DNA of 64,000 bases from an uncultured Prochlorococcus sp. (GTDB taxonomy: Bacteria > Cyanobacteriota > Cyanobacteriia > PCC-6307 > Cyanobiaceae): positions 62,001 to 126,000 of the forward strand of contig NZ_CACOFR010000002.1 of assembly GCF_902626525.1 (NCBI RefSeq), in the 5' to 3' direction. A program made the position numbers and the translations under genes. Shown piece by piece: positions 47,117 to 56,715 of this stretch (position 1 is the first letter of the stretch; each line of letters opens with the position of its first letter). Below the pieces are notes generated by a model. It was not told where the DNA came from, made no database searches, and saw nothing but the letters and a program-made list of their open reading frames with translations.

Positions 47117-48571
47117 TTGCCAGTTGACACATTAGATAATATAAAATTTGGGACTGATGGGTGGAGAGGAATTATTGGATTTGATTTCAATCTTTCCAAT
47201 CTTTCAAGAGTTGTTGTGGCTGCATGCCAAGAGTTGTATTATCAATATCATAAAGAACTTAATTCAAGGAAAATTTTAATAGGATATGATCGAAGATTTA
47301 TGGCAAGTGAATTTGCAAAGCAAATAGTTCCCTTTGTAAAAGGATGCGGTTTTGAGCCGATTTTATCTAATAGTTTTGTTACTACCCCCTCTTGTAGTTT
47401 TTATGCCAAGGAAATGGGTTGTTTAGGCGCATTAGTAATCACAGCAAGTCATAATCCATATAATTGGTTGGGCCTTAAAATAAAGAATTTTCATGGGTGT
47501 TCTGTTGATGAATCTTTTACAAGTGGTATTGAAAAAAGATTAAGGTTTTCCAATTCAATTGAAAAAATAGAGGGATCATATTTACTCGCAGATATTAAGA
47601 AGTTTCATTTGGATAGAATTAAATCCCTTTTTGATATTGACTTTATTTCCAATAAATTGAAGAAAATGAAAATACGAATTTTTGTAGATTCCATGCATGG
47701 TTCAGCCGCAAAATGTATGACTGAGATTTTTGGCTCTAATTATTCAGAGGTGGTTTCAGAAATCAGAAAAGATGCGGATCCTTTTTTTGGTGGAAGACCT
47801 CCCGAACCTCTTTTAGATTATTTAGATGATTTAAATAAAATACTTATTAAAAATTCTAAAAATGATGTGAAAACTTTAGGAATTATATTTGATGGTGATG
47901 GTGACAGAATTGCTGCAATTGATGAAAAAGGGAGGTACTGCAGTACACAAGATTTAATTCCATACTTTATTAGTTATTTAGGAGAAATTAATGATAATTC
48001 TTATCCAGTTTTAAAGACTGTTAGCGGTTCAGATATTATTAAAAATATTTCAGAGAGTCAAAATAGAGATGTTTTTGAACTTCCAGTTGGATTTAAATAT
48101 ATTGCTGAGAAAATGATAAAGGAGAAAATATTTATTGGAGGAGAAGAATCTGGAGGGGTTGGTTTCGGTAATTTTATGCCTGAAAGAGATGCTTTGTATG
48201 CAGCTATGGTTTTACTAAATGGTATTGCTGAAAAATCTCAATATTTATACGAAACTTTGGATGAAATACAAAAAACTTTTGGACCAAGTTTTTACAAAAG
48301 AATTGATATTAAGTTTCCTAATCAGTCAGAAAAAAATCTCTTTAAAGAATTTTTAATAAATAATTTTCCTAAGAAAATTAATAATCATAAGATAATAAAT
48401 ATCTCAAAGATTGATGGAATAAAGTTGAGAATTCATAAGAATTTTTGGCTTCTTTTTAGGTTTTCAGGAACCGAGCCTCTTCTGAGATTATATTGTGAAG
48501 CGCCTAAAGAATCTTATCTAGATGAGGTATTAGAATGGGGTCAAAAATTTATAAATTTGGCAAGAAATTAA
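47117..48571 (+). CDS. Phosphoglucomutase/phosphomannomutase family protein
   Basis: A 484-residue alpha-D-phosphohexomutase from a TTG start at 47117, the first start after an in-frame stop that keeps IKFGTDGWRGIIG. The active-site Ser is in TASHNPYNWLG (near 111), the Mg loop is FDGDGDRIA (near 257-265), the sugar loop GGEESGGVG and the phosphate loop RFSGTEPLLR. Probably the main glucose-1-P/glucose-6-P mutase, distinct from glmM at 14287. Followed by rdgB after 3 bp. Confidence 0.92.
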   Translation: MPVDTLDNIKFGTDGWRGIIGFDFNLSNLSRVVVAACQELYYQYHKELNSRKILIGYDRRFMASEFAKQIVPFVKGCGFEPILSNSFVTTPSCSFYAKEMGCLGALVITASHNPYNWLGLKIKNFHGCSVDESFTSGIEKRLRFSNSIEKIEGSYLLADIKKFHLDRIKSLFDIDFISNKLKKMKIRIFVDSMHGSAAKCMTEIFGSNYSEVVSEIRKDADPFFGGRPPEPLLDYLDDLNKILIKNSKNDVKTLGIIFDGDGDRIAAIDEKGRYCSTQDLIPYFISYLGEINDNSYPVLKTVSGSDIIKNISESQNRDVFELPVGFKYIAEKMIKEKIFIGGEESGGVGFGNFMPERDALYAAMVLLNGIAEKSQYLYETLDEIQKTFGPSFYKRIDIKFPNQSEKNLFKEFLINNFPKKINNHKIINISKIDGIKLRIHKNFWLLFRFSGTEPLLRLYCEAPKESYLDEVLEWGQKFINLARN

Positions 48572-48574
48572 TTT

Positions 48575-49150
48575 ATGAGAAATTTATACTTAGCTAGTAA
48601 AAACAAAGGTAAAATTAAAGAATATAAGAAATTGCTTTCAACAATTAACTGTAAATTATTACTTCAACCAGAATCATTAGAAGTTGAAGAGAACTGTTTG
48701 ACATTTAGAGATAATGCAATTAAAAAAGCGAGTGAAGTTTCGAGAAAAACAAATAATTTCGCAATAGCAGATGATTCTGGAATTTGTATTGAAGCATTAG
48801 ATGGGAAACCAGGTATTTATTCATCAAGATATGCAGAAAATGATCAGAAAAGAATTGAACGAGTTTTAAAAGAACTTAATGGATTAAAAAATAGAAGTGC
48901 TTTCTTTATTGCAAATATTTGTGTTTGTTCCCCAAATGGAGAAGTAATTATAGAATCTGAAGCTAAATGCCATGGCAACATTATCTTTAGACCAAGAGGA
49001 AAAGGTGGGTTTGGTTATGACCCTATTTTTGAGGAAACTTCAAACGGATTAACTTTCGCAGAAATGAATAATGTTATGAAAGATTCTTGTAGTCATAGAG
49101 CTAAAGCACTAAAAAAAATCATTCCAGATTTGCTTGAAATCTTTTCTTGA
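48575..49150 (+). CDS. rdgB: XTP/dITP diphosphatase (HAM1/RdgB)
   Basis: House-cleaning enzyme that removes deaminated purine nucleotides. The 191 residues open with LYLASKNKGKIKEYK, and IADDSGICIEALDGKPGIYSSRYA and FGYDPIFEE are the classic blocks. Cotranscribed with the phosphohexomutase (3 bp gap). Ends 2 bp from the convergent carotenoid oxygenase. Confidence 0.95.
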   Translation: MRNLYLASKNKGKIKEYKKLLSTINCKLLLQPESLEVEENCLTFRDNAIKKASEVSRKTNNFAIADDSGICIEALDGKPGIYSSRYAENDQKRIERVLKELNGLKNRSAFFIANICVCSPNGEVIIESEAKCHGNIIFRPRGKGGFGYDPIFEETSNGLTFAEMNNVMKDSCSHRAKALKKIIPDLLEIFS

Positions 49151-49152
49151 CT

Positions 49153-50637
49153 TTAATTAATCCAAGATCCATGAAGGCCATGGGGGATCGAAATGGGTAA
49201 TTCATAAATAGCTAATTCTTTTAAGTCCTTTGCGTCTAATATTACTAAATCGCTCCCTCTTCGTTTTCCATTCCATATAAGTATCAATAAAAACCCTTCA
49301 TCTTCTTTAGAAGAACTTTTTGATGGAATCATAATTGGTTCACTTACGAATCCACTTGGTCCTGCGGACCAAGAGATCTCTTCCTTTGAAATTAAATTTA
49401 TTTTTTTTATTGCTTGAAGTGGAGCGTTTCCTTGTTTTTGAGATGTGCATGCCATCCAACTAAAAGTTGCTTTTAGTCCTAAATGTTTAGGATTAACAGC
49501 TGCAAATTCACAACATTGTTCACTTATAGAATCAAGCTCACTAGTTTTTTTCTTTAGATCAATAGTTGATCTCTTAAGTTTTCCTTCTGGATATTTATCA
49601 AAGTCAATATCCCTAAAATTTTCATCTGGACCAACTGATGGAAAATCATCATAAAAAATACTATCTAATATTATTTTGGAATCTTTTTCATATGCATTTA
49701 CATGGTGAAAAACGAATCCTTCTGGAGCATCGATTATTATTGGTGGCTGACCTCTAAACAAACCACTTTCTCTTGGTATGATGAAAAACTTTGCTTTCTT
49801 GCTTGGATTTGACTTTAAACATTGCGCTGCTCCTCTTTGACCCATAACAAATGGAAGAGGGTTAAAGTCGATCGCATTTTGCAAGAAAATTGCCCAATTT
49901 GTTGTAATTGCGAAATCATGAAGAAATGCAAAGCCATTAAACGTATCTTTTCTATCTACTAATAGCTTGCCAGAATTTTCCCCAGCATTATTAAATTCCA
50001 TTAACCTAATGGTACTTTTTGGTCCTGTTTGAACTCCAAAAGTGACTAGGAGTTCTGAAGATGCATGAGAATTTAGGTCTATTTTGGGATGAGCACTGAA
50101 TGCTTCGTTAGGCTTGAGAACCCCCTTTAATGTTGTTAAACCAATAGTATCAAGATTATCTGGATCTAATGCATGAGGCCCAGCTGCCTCCCACAATGCA
50201 AGTATTTCATCTCCTAATTTGACGACATGTGTATTAGCGATATTTTTAAATTTAAGATCTAATGCATTATTTAAAATACCTCCATTTTTTTGGGTCCCAA
50301 AGACACCTCTATAAATAAATTTATTTAATTTTTCTTCCTCTAAATAACCCTTGGTTTTTACAAATCTATTTGTCAAGAATGGCTGGCCATTTTCAAATTT
50401 TATGCATGTGATCATGCCGTCTCCATCAAATGGATGATGCACCCATTGACCTCCTCTCTCTAATATCCCAGGTCCATTTCTTAATAATGTTCCATTTAAA
50501 TCTTTAATATTTTCACCTTTGCTAATTATTAGCGGCTGCTTTGTCAGCTCTTTCTCTACATTTTTATACGCACTAGACCAATCTTCCTTATTAAAACTTT
50601 TAATTTCATTAATTTTTTTATCTTGTAAATTAGTCAC
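49153..50637 (-). CDS. Carotenoid cleavage oxygenase (RPE65/apocarotenoid oxygenase family)
   Basis: A 494-residue seven-bladed propeller enzyme. The four iron-binding histidines appear in FSAHPKIDL, FAFLHDFAIT, VFHHVNAYE and the C-terminal PHGLHGSWIN. LRNGPGILERGGQWVHHPFDGDGMI is the family's opening block. The cyanobacterial apocarotenoid oxygenases cleave apocarotenals to retinal, though the substrate here is not known and no rhodopsin gene is in the window. Third in a run fabI - hisB - this gene. Confidence 0.92.
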   Translation of the reverse strand: MTNLQDKKINEIKSFNKEDWSSAYKNVEKELTKQPLIISKGENIKDLNGTLLRNGPGILERGGQWVHHPFDGDGMITCIKFENGQPFLTNRFVKTKGYLEEEKLNKFIYRGVFGTQKNGGILNNALDLKFKNIANTHVVKLGDEILALWEAAGPHALDPDNLDTIGLTTLKGVLKPNEAFSAHPKIDLNSHASSELLVTFGVQTGPKSTIRLMEFNNAGENSGKLLVDRKDTFNGFAFLHDFAITTNWAIFLQNAIDFNPLPFVMGQRGAAQCLKSNPSKKAKFFIIPRESGLFRGQPPIIIDAPEGFVFHHVNAYEKDSKIILDSIFYDDFPSVGPDENFRDIDFDKYPEGKLKRSTIDLKKKTSELDSISEQCCEFAAVNPKHLGLKATFSWMACTSQKQGNAPLQAIKKINLISKEEISWSAGPSGFVSEPIMIPSKSSSKEDEGFLLILIWNGKRRGSDLVILDAKDLKELAIYELPISIPHGLHGSWIN

Positions 50638-50708
50638 AATAAAATAAAAACTTTAATCATTTTCGCCAAAAATCAACTAAATTGTGGCTTATTCAAAAAA
50701 TTCCTTTT

Positions 50709-51314
50709 TTATTGATTCTCAAGCATTCCTTTACTGCTTGGAATTGAATCGGATCTTCTTGGATCAATTTCAGTAGCCATTCTCATTGCTCTTGAAAAAG
50801 CTTTGAAGCAAGCTTCAACTATATGATGTGAATTACTACCGCATATTTGATTAATATGAAGAGTAATACCACTGTTATTAACTAAGGCAATAAAAAACTC
50901 TTTTACTAATTCAGTATCATAATTCCCTATTCTGGGTGCTTTTAATTGAAGATCATAGGATAGATGTGGTCGCCCAGAACAGTCTAAAGTTACTTGAACT
51001 AATGCTTCATCTAATGGAGCAAAGAAATGTCCAAATCTACTTATCCCTTTTCTCTCTCCCAAAGCTTTTGAAAGCGCTTTTCCTAATGCAATTCCTACAT
51101 CTTCATTTGTATGATGATCATCAATATGGGTATCGCCAATTGCCTTTATTTTTAAATCGAACAAACCATGACTTGATATTTGGTGAAGCATATGATCTAA
51201 GAACGGCACTCCAGTATCAATCTCGGAAATCCCATTGCCATCTAAGTTTATAAATACAGAAATATCTGTTTCATTCGTTTTTCTTTTTATTTCAGATTGC
51301 CTTAGAGGTGACAT
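50709..51314 (-). CDS. hisB: Imidazoleglycerol-phosphate dehydratase
   Basis: Histidine synthesis step from IGP to imidazole acetol phosphate. The 201 residues are the monofunctional form. [26 protein letters not shown] and [18 protein letters not shown]-like blocks carry the Mn-binding histidines. fabI is 20 bp upstream and the carotenoid oxygenase 71 bp downstream on the same strand. Confidence 0.97.
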   Translation of the reverse strand: MSPLRQSEIKRKTNETDISVFINLDGNGISEIDTGVPFLDHMLHQISSHGLFDLKIKAIGDTHIDDHHTNEDVGIALGKALSKALGERKGISRFGHFFAPLDEALVQVTLDCSGRPHLSYDLQLKAPRIGNYDTELVKEFFIALVNNSGITLHINQICGSNSHHIVEACFKAFSRAMRMATEIDPRRSDSIPSSKGMLENQ

Positions 51315-51334
51315 TTTTTTGCAGAAAACGTAGT

Positions 51335-52117
51335 TTACATTCCATTAATGCAGTAACCTGCATCAACATAAATTGTTTGCCCTGAAATCCCGCTAGAGAG
51401 TTCACTTAATAAAAAAGCAGCGGTATTGCCTACTTCAGTTTGTGTGACTGTTCTGCGTAAAGGAGCCTTTTCTTCAACATTGTGAATCATATCTAAAATG
51501 CCACCTATAGCAGAACTCGCAAGTGTTCTTATGGGTCCAGCACTTATTGCATTTACTCTGACTTGTTTCTCGGGTCCAAGTTCTGCAGAAAGATATCTCA
51601 CTGAAGCTTCTAGGGCCGCTTTGGCAACTCCCATTACGTTGTAGTTAGGAATTGCTCTCTCTGAGCCTAAATAAGTTAATGAGACAACTCCAGCTCCATC
51701 GCTAAAAAGTGGTTTTGCTGCTTTGCATAAAGGTGCTAATGAATACGCACTTATATTAAGAGCTCTATCAAAACCTTCTGATGAGGTAGCACTATAATCT
51801 CCAATCAATTCCTCGCGCCCTGCGAATGCCAAGCAATGAACTAATCCATCAATTTGCCCCCAATTGTTTTTTATATTTTTAAAGATTTCTTCAATTTGAG
51901 AGGGATTTTGAACATCAAGGGGCAAAAATAAAGAAGGGGCTAACGGTTTAGTTAGTTCTCTAACTTTAGATTCGAATCTTCCCTTGTCATCAGGTAAATA
52001 TGTGATTCCAAGCTCTGCGCCAGCTTTTGAAAGTTGTTGAGCAATACCCCATGCTATTGAACGATTGTTCGCAATTCCTGTAACGAGAATTTTTTTGCCA
52101 GTTAGATTTAGAAGCAT
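51335..52117 (-). CDS. fabI: Enoyl-[acyl-carrier-protein] reductase (NADH) FabI
   Basis: Completes each round of fatty-acid elongation. From ATG 52117 ([24 protein letters not shown]) there are 260 residues, the standard FabI length; an upstream ATG at 52150 adds 11 residues outside the fold. The active-site Tyr and Lys are in [11 protein letters not shown] (Y-x6-K). First gene before hisB. Confidence 0.96.
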   Translation of the reverse strand: MLLNLTGKKILVTGIANNRSIAWGIAQQLSKAGAELGITYLPDDKGRFESKVRELTKPLAPSLFLPLDVQNPSQIEEIFKNIKNNWGQIDGLVHCLAFAGREELIGDYSATSSEGFDRALNISAYSLAPLCKAAKPLFSDGAGVVSLTYLGSERAIPNYNVMGVAKAALEASVRYLSAELGPEKQVRVNAISAGPIRTLASSAIGGILDMIHNVEEKAPLRRTVTQTEVGNTAAFLLSELSSGISGQTIYVDAGYCINGM

Positions 52118-52221
52118 TTTCTTTATTATTTCTATTATTCTCCTATACAAAAGTACATATCTTTGCCGATTACTGCAAAATATACAATAATTTTCAAATA
52201 TAGGAAATATTTATTTTAAAA

Positions 52222-52815
52222 ATGGTTAGAACGAATTCTATGGTTTTGGAATTAGGTTTTCAATTACCGAATTTCAAAATGTTAAATGCTAATTCCTTAA
52301 ATAATGAATACTTTAATTTTCATAATCTAGATAATAGGCATTTACTATTAATGTTTATTTGTGCTCATTGTCCTTTTGTTAAATATATCGAGACTCAAAT
52401 TTACACATTAACTAAAGAAATTGAGAACACTGTTCAAACAGTTGCAATTTCAAGTAATGATATTGTTACTCATCCTTCAGATTCTCCCAAAAATTTAAGA
52501 TTACAAGCACAATCACAAGGATGGAGTTTTCCTTATTTACACGATGCAAATCAAAATTTTGCTAAGGCATTAAAAGCGGCTTGTACACCTGATTTTTATC
52601 TTTTTTCAAACAGAGGCGAAGGTAATTTTTTATTGTATTATCATGGCCAATTAGATGATAGTAGACCAGGTAATAATATCCCTTTATCTGGTAAAGATTT
52701 GCGCTCTGCTGTAAGAGATTTGAATCAAGATAATCCTTATCCTTTAAATCAGATGCCCTCTTTAGGGTGCAATATTAAATGGACTCCTGGTGAAGAGCCA
52801 AGTTGGTTTAAATGA
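52222..52815 (+). CDS. Thioredoxin-like / AhpC-TSA family protein
   Basis: A 197-residue redoxin. GFQLPNFKMLN is the usual opening, and LLMFICAHCPFVKYIETQI holds a CAHC motif (near 51-54) in place of the classic CGPC. SNDIVTHPSDSPKNLR, LHDANQNFAKALKAACTPDFYLFSNRG and YHGQLDDSRPGNN follow. It matches a peroxiredoxin-like family found in many bacteria. The target is unknown. The next gene on the strand is an aminotransferase, 51 bp later. Confidence 0.82.
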   Translation: MVRTNSMVLELGFQLPNFKMLNANSLNNEYFNFHNLDNRHLLLMFICAHCPFVKYIETQIYTLTKEIENTVQTVAISSNDIVTHPSDSPKNLRLQAQSQGWSFPYLHDANQNFAKALKAACTPDFYLFSNRGEGNFLLYYHGQLDDSRPGNNIPLSGKDLRSAVRDLNQDNPYPLNQMPSLGCNIKWTPGEEPSWFK

Positions 52816-52866
52816 ATTAAAATGTTTTTTTTCCCTAGAAATATGGTTAAGGGTTAAGATATTCTT

Positions 52867-54072
52867 ATGCAGATACCTCCATTCACTTTAAATAGACAGT
52901 ACCAAGAAATTGGCTCTGAAATTGAAACTGAGGTTTTTAAAGTTTTAAAAGGTGGTCAATATATCGGAGGAAAAGAAATTACCAAATTTGAGGAAAATTT
53001 CTCTAAATTGATTGGAGTTAATAATACTATCGGATGTAATAGTGGTACAGATGCTTTAGTGTTGGCTTTGCGTGCATTAGATATTGGTGAAGGTGATGAA
53101 GTAATTACCACATCTTTTAGTTTTTTTGCAACTGCAGAGGCTATCAGTATAGTTGGTGCTACTCCAATTTTGGTAGATATAGATCCAGAAACTTACCTTA
53201 TTAATACTGAATTAATTGAACAAGAAATAAATTCTAATACCAAAGCAATTATGCCAGTTCATCTTTTTGGTAATGCAGTCAATATGACTTTAATAAAATC
53301 ATTAGCTGATAAATATGATTTAAAAGTAATCGAAGATTGTGCTCAGGCAACATGCACAATGTGGGAAAATTCCAGAGTTGGTAGTATCGGCGACATAGGT
53401 TGTTTTAGCTTTTTCCCTACAAAGAATTTAGGAGCTGCTGGAGATGCTGGAGCAGTAACAACGTCAGATCAGAAAATTGCTAAGAAAATTAGAGAGTTAG
53501 CTATTCATGGAAGTCCCAAAAGATATCACCATAATGAAATTGGATATAATAGTAGGCTTGATACTATACAAGCTGCAATATTAAATATCAAAATTAAATA
53601 TATTTCTAAGTGGATTAATAATCGCCAAATAATTGCTAATAATTACTTTGATTTATTAGAAAAAAACCCATTTATATGTTTGCCGAAAATAAGTTCTAAT
53701 TCTACAAATCATTCTTGGAATCAATTTGTCATCAAATTAAGAAACGAAAAATATTTTTTAAATGAAGATTTTTTAAATTTATTCGAAACTGATTTTGAAA
53801 AATATTGTACTTTGAGGAATTTAGTAAAGCATCAACTTTTTAAAAAAGGTATTAATTCAATTATTTATTATCCAATTCCAATTCATGCACAAATAGCTTA
53901 TAAAAATAAAAATTTCTCTAGAAAAAAACTTATAAATACAGAGAGAATTTGTACAGAAGTTCTTAGTCTTCCTATGTTCCCTGAAATTTCTTATGAAGAA
54001 CAAGTTTATGTAGCAAATAATTTGAATAAAGTTTTAGAAAATTGTATAGAAGAAATTCAGATTTCAGCATAA
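52867..54072 (+). CDS. DegT/DnrJ/EryC1/StrS-family aminotransferase
   Basis: A 401-residue PLP enzyme that aminates nucleotide sugars in surface polysaccharide synthesis. The PLP lysine is in FFPTKNLGAAGDAGA (near K186). IGCNSGTDALVLALRAL, TTSFSFFATAEAI, DCAQATCTMW and HNEIGYNSRLDTIQAAIL are family blocks. No other sugar genes are adjacent. Its 3' end overlaps the photolyase gene by 16 bp. Confidence 0.92.
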   Translation: MQIPPFTLNRQYQEIGSEIETEVFKVLKGGQYIGGKEITKFEENFSKLIGVNNTIGCNSGTDALVLALRALDIGEGDEVITTSFSFFATAEAISIVGATPILVDIDPETYLINTELIEQEINSNTKAIMPVHLFGNAVNMTLIKSLADKYDLKVIEDCAQATCTMWENSRVGSIGDIGCFSFFPTKNLGAAGDAGAVTTSDQKIAKKIRELAIHGSPKRYHHNEIGYNSRLDTIQAAILNIKIKYISKWINNRQIIANNYFDLLEKNPFICLPKISSNSTNHSWNQFVIKLRNEKYFLNEDFLNLFETDFEKYCTLRNLVKHQLFKKGINSIIYYPIPIHAQIAYKNKNFSRKKLINTERICTEVLSLPMFPEISYEEQVYVANNLNKVLENCIEEIQISA

Positions 54073-55493
54073 AGAGATTTAAATAATCTTTGTTGGAAAT
54101 TGTGATTAACAATAGGCTTTAAGTAATTGTTTTTTTCTAAATTAGATATCTCCCCATTTAATAAATCTGAATTTGAAACTTTAAATAATTCAGGAATCCA
54201 AAATTTTATATATTCACAAATAGGATCAAATTTTTTTGCTTGGGTATATGGATTAAAAATTCTAAGTGGTTTTGGATCCATACCACTACTTGCGCTCCAT
54301 TGCCATCCCCCATTATTTGCAGCTAAGTCTCCATCGACCAACATTTCCATAAATTTTTTTTCACCCATTTGCCAATTGCATATCAAATCTTTTACCAGAA
54401 ATGAAGCGACTATCATTCTACATCTATTATGCATCCAGCCAGTACTATTTAGTTGCCTCATTGCAGCATCAACTATTGGAACGCCTGTTTCTCCATTGCT
54501 CCAATGCAGAAACCATTCATTATTATTTTGCCAAGGAAATTGGTCCCATTTTTTTCTATATGGACCATTCTCTAGTTCTGGGAAATGGAATAAACAATGT
54601 TGATAAAATTCTCGCCAAACAAGTTCTTTTTGCCAAGTTTCTATTGATAAATATTTTTCTTGATTTTCACAAACTGAGTTTAAATTTAATGTAGCATTCC
54701 AAACTTTTCTAATGCTGATGGTCCCGAATCTGAGCGATGCGCTCAAATAAGATGTTCCATTATGAGAAGGAAAATCTCTCGTGGAATTATAAGAAAATAT
54801 TGTTTGTTTGTTAATAAAGTTTTCCAATAATTTTTCTGCACCCTTTTCACCAGGTCTGCAAGGACAAATCTTAGATCCAGAAAAATTTATATTTTCAAGA
54901 AATTTATTCAGTACAGAATCAGATCTTTTTATTTTCAGATAATCCCTAAATTCATCATCAATATCTTGAAAATTGAAATTAATGTTACTCTCATCATATT
55001 TACCTAATAGATTCAGTTTTGATTTTATGTTTTTATAAAAAGGACCATAGACCGAATAAGGGGTATTATTTCCTGAAAATATTTTTGAGGGTTCTATTAA
55101 TAAGTGATCCCAAGATTCAATAACTTGAATGTTAATTTTTTTTAAACTGTTTTTTATTTGTAAATCTCGATTAATCTCATAAGGTTCAATTGATTTATTC
55201 CAAACAACAAATTTAGCATTTATTATATTTGCTAATTGAGGAATTATTAATATTGGATCTCCTTCTTCAATAATTAGCCTGCTGCCCATTTTTTTCCAAT
55301 TATTTCCTAATTCTCTAAGCGAATTTCCAAGAAACCAAGCTCTTGAATTTGCATTGAAATCGTGTGAATAATTTTTATCTAAGATATAAGTTGATGTAAT
55401 AGCATTTGATAATGAAAATGCTTTTATTAAAGCTTGATTATCAAATATTCTTAGATCCTTTCTGTGCCAGAAAAGTATTCTAGGATTATTCAT
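54057..55493 (-). CDS. phr: Deoxyribodipyrimidine photolyase
   Basis: Light-driven repair of pyrimidine dimers. The 478 residues have an N-terminal alpha/beta antenna domain (WHRKDLRIFDNQAL) and a C-terminal FAD domain: SYLSASLRFGTISIRKVW, WQKELVWREFYQHCLFHFP, GVPIVDAAMRQLNSTGWMHN, DGDLAANNGGWQWSASSG. The electron-relay Trp region is intact. It overlaps the NUDIX gene by 4 bp and folK lies just upstream, so antenna-pigment (folate) supply and the enzyme share a transcript. Confidence 0.95.
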   Translation of the reverse strand: MNNPRILFWHRKDLRIFDNQALIKAFSLSNAITSTYILDKNYSHDFNANSRAWFLGNSLRELGNNWKKMGSRLIIEEGDPILIIPQLANIINAKFVVWNKSIEPYEINRDLQIKNSLKKINIQVIESWDHLLIEPSKIFSGNNTPYSVYGPFYKNIKSKLNLLGKYDESNINFNFQDIDDEFRDYLKIKRSDSVLNKFLENINFSGSKICPCRPGEKGAEKLLENFINKQTIFSYNSTRDFPSHNGTSYLSASLRFGTISIRKVWNATLNLNSVCENQEKYLSIETWQKELVWREFYQHCLFHFPELENGPYRKKWDQFPWQNNNEWFLHWSNGETGVPIVDAAMRQLNSTGWMHNRCRMIVASFLVKDLICNWQMGEKKFMEMLVDGDLAANNGGWQWSASSGMDPKPLRIFNPYTQAKKFDPICEYIKFWIPELFKVSNSDLLNGEISNLEKNNYLKPIVNHNFQQRLFKSLYAEI

Positions 55494-56062
55494 AATTCAT
55501 CTAAAAATTGTTTCGCTCTAAACCAAGCAGTAATAGTTTTTGCGTCAAGAATTTCATCACCACTAGAAATTAGATTATCTAGTTCTTCAGGATCCAAAAT
55601 TAATACTTCTATATCTTCATCTAAATCCCCCTTGACCTCAGACTTTAGTTTGCACAAATTACGGGCTAGAAATAAATTTATTTCTTCATCTGCATAACCA
55701 GGAGCTGGAACAAGAGTTCCTAATTCATCCCATTTATCTGCACTAAACCCAGTCTCTTCTTGAAGCTCCCTTTTGATTGAATTAAAAGGTGTTTCACCTA
55801 TTTCTAAAGTTCCTGCTGGAAATTCTAATAAATATCTTGAAACTGCAAATCTATATTGCCGAAGAATTATAACTTTATTATCTTCTGTAATAGGTACAGC
55901 TAAAGCAGCACCAGGATGCTTTATGTATCCATATTCTCCTTCATGTCCATTTGGAAGTTGAATTCTACTAATTTCAAAACTAAATTTTTTTGACTTTAAT
56001 TCCGATATTTTTTCTTTAAAAATTGATTTTTTTTTAATATTTTTATTGCTCATAATCTTCAA
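55490..56062 (-). CDS. NUDIX hydrolase (ADP-ribose pyrophosphatase type)
   Basis: A 190-residue NUDIX enzyme. The NUDIX box spans GTLEIGETPFNSIKRELQEE followed by TGF (about 93-115), preceded by LEFPA as in ADP-ribose pyrophosphatases. The substrate is uncertain; candidates are ADP-ribose or dihydroneopterin triphosphate, the latter tempting because folK is upstream. It overlaps the photolyase gene by 4 bp. Confidence 0.9.
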   Translation of the reverse strand: MKIMSNKNIKKKSIFKEKISELKSKKFSFEISRIQLPNGHEGEYGYIKHPGAALAVPITEDNKVIILRQYRFAVSRYLLEFPAGTLEIGETPFNSIKRELQEETGFSADKWDELGTLVPAPGYADEEINLFLARNLCKLKSEVKGDLDEDIEVLILDPEELDNLISSGDEILDAKTITAWFRAKQFLDEL

Positions 56063-56100
56063 ATAAATACACCTTAACAGTTATTTCTTTGTTTTGTAAA

Positions 56101-56679
56101 TTAAGTATTAGACCATCTTGGATCATGAATTTTTTTGATTTCTTGGCTTCTACTTAAGATCTCACATAGTGGTGTAATAACAAAATTGCGATTCATAAAT
56201 CTTGGGTGCGGTAATGTTAATTTCTCATCAAATATTTGACAATCTTCCCACCATAGAATATCTAAATCTAGACACCTTGAGAGCCAATTCATACCCTTTG
56301 ATGTTTTTTCTCGCCCAAAAAAAAACTCTAGATTTTTTAGCTTTTTTAAGAGTAAATTTGCATTTATTTTTGATGGCTTAGGAAAATAATTACTTTTGAC
56401 AATTACGAGAGTATTAAGATAATTTGGCTGTTCATTTTCCACTCCATGTGGGGATGTCTCATATATAGAAGACCATAAAAAGTATGGGTTAAATTTTTTG
56501 CTTTCATCTTTTTTTGTATTAGATTGATCTCCCCAATCTTTTAAAGTTTTTTCTAATTTTGGTTTACACAATAATAAAGTCTCTATTGGACTTCCAAATT
56601 TACTATCAATATTTGCTCCAAGGGATATACATAATCCATTATTGATATTAAGATTTGATAATTCCACTAAAAAAAACAC
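56101..56679 (-). CDS. folK: 2-amino-4-hydroxy-6-hydroxymethyldihydropteridine pyrophosphokinase
   Basis: Folate synthesis kinase. [19 protein letters not shown], the [22 protein letters not shown] block and the [11 protein letters not shown] signature (Asp-rich, Mg and pterin site) are present, then [19 protein letters not shown]. 192 residues. It opens the folK-NUDIX-photolyase unit and is divergent from chlD with 36 bp between the starts. Confidence 0.94.
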   Translation of the reverse strand: MFFLVELSNLNINNGLCISLGANIDSKFGSPIETLLLCKPKLEKTLKDWGDQSNTKKDESKKFNPYFLWSSIYETSPHGVENEQPNYLNTLVIVKSNYFPKPSKINANLLLKKLKNLEFFFGREKTSKGMNWLSRCLDLDILWWEDCQIFDEKLTLPHPRFMNRNFVITPLCEILSRSQEIKKIHDPRWSNT

Positions 56680-56715
56680 AGTTATTGGATAAATTCTATA
56701 TCAGACATTTTTAAA

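Noticed and set aside
52180-52215. AAATAT/ATATTT near-repeat in the fabI to thioredoxin-like spacer
   Set aside because: Too AT-rich and short to set apart from background.
54127-54603. 158-residue plus-strand frame
   Set aside because: Antisense to the photolyase FAD domain; cysteine- and histidine-rich composition is the mirror of conserved Trp and Asn codons.
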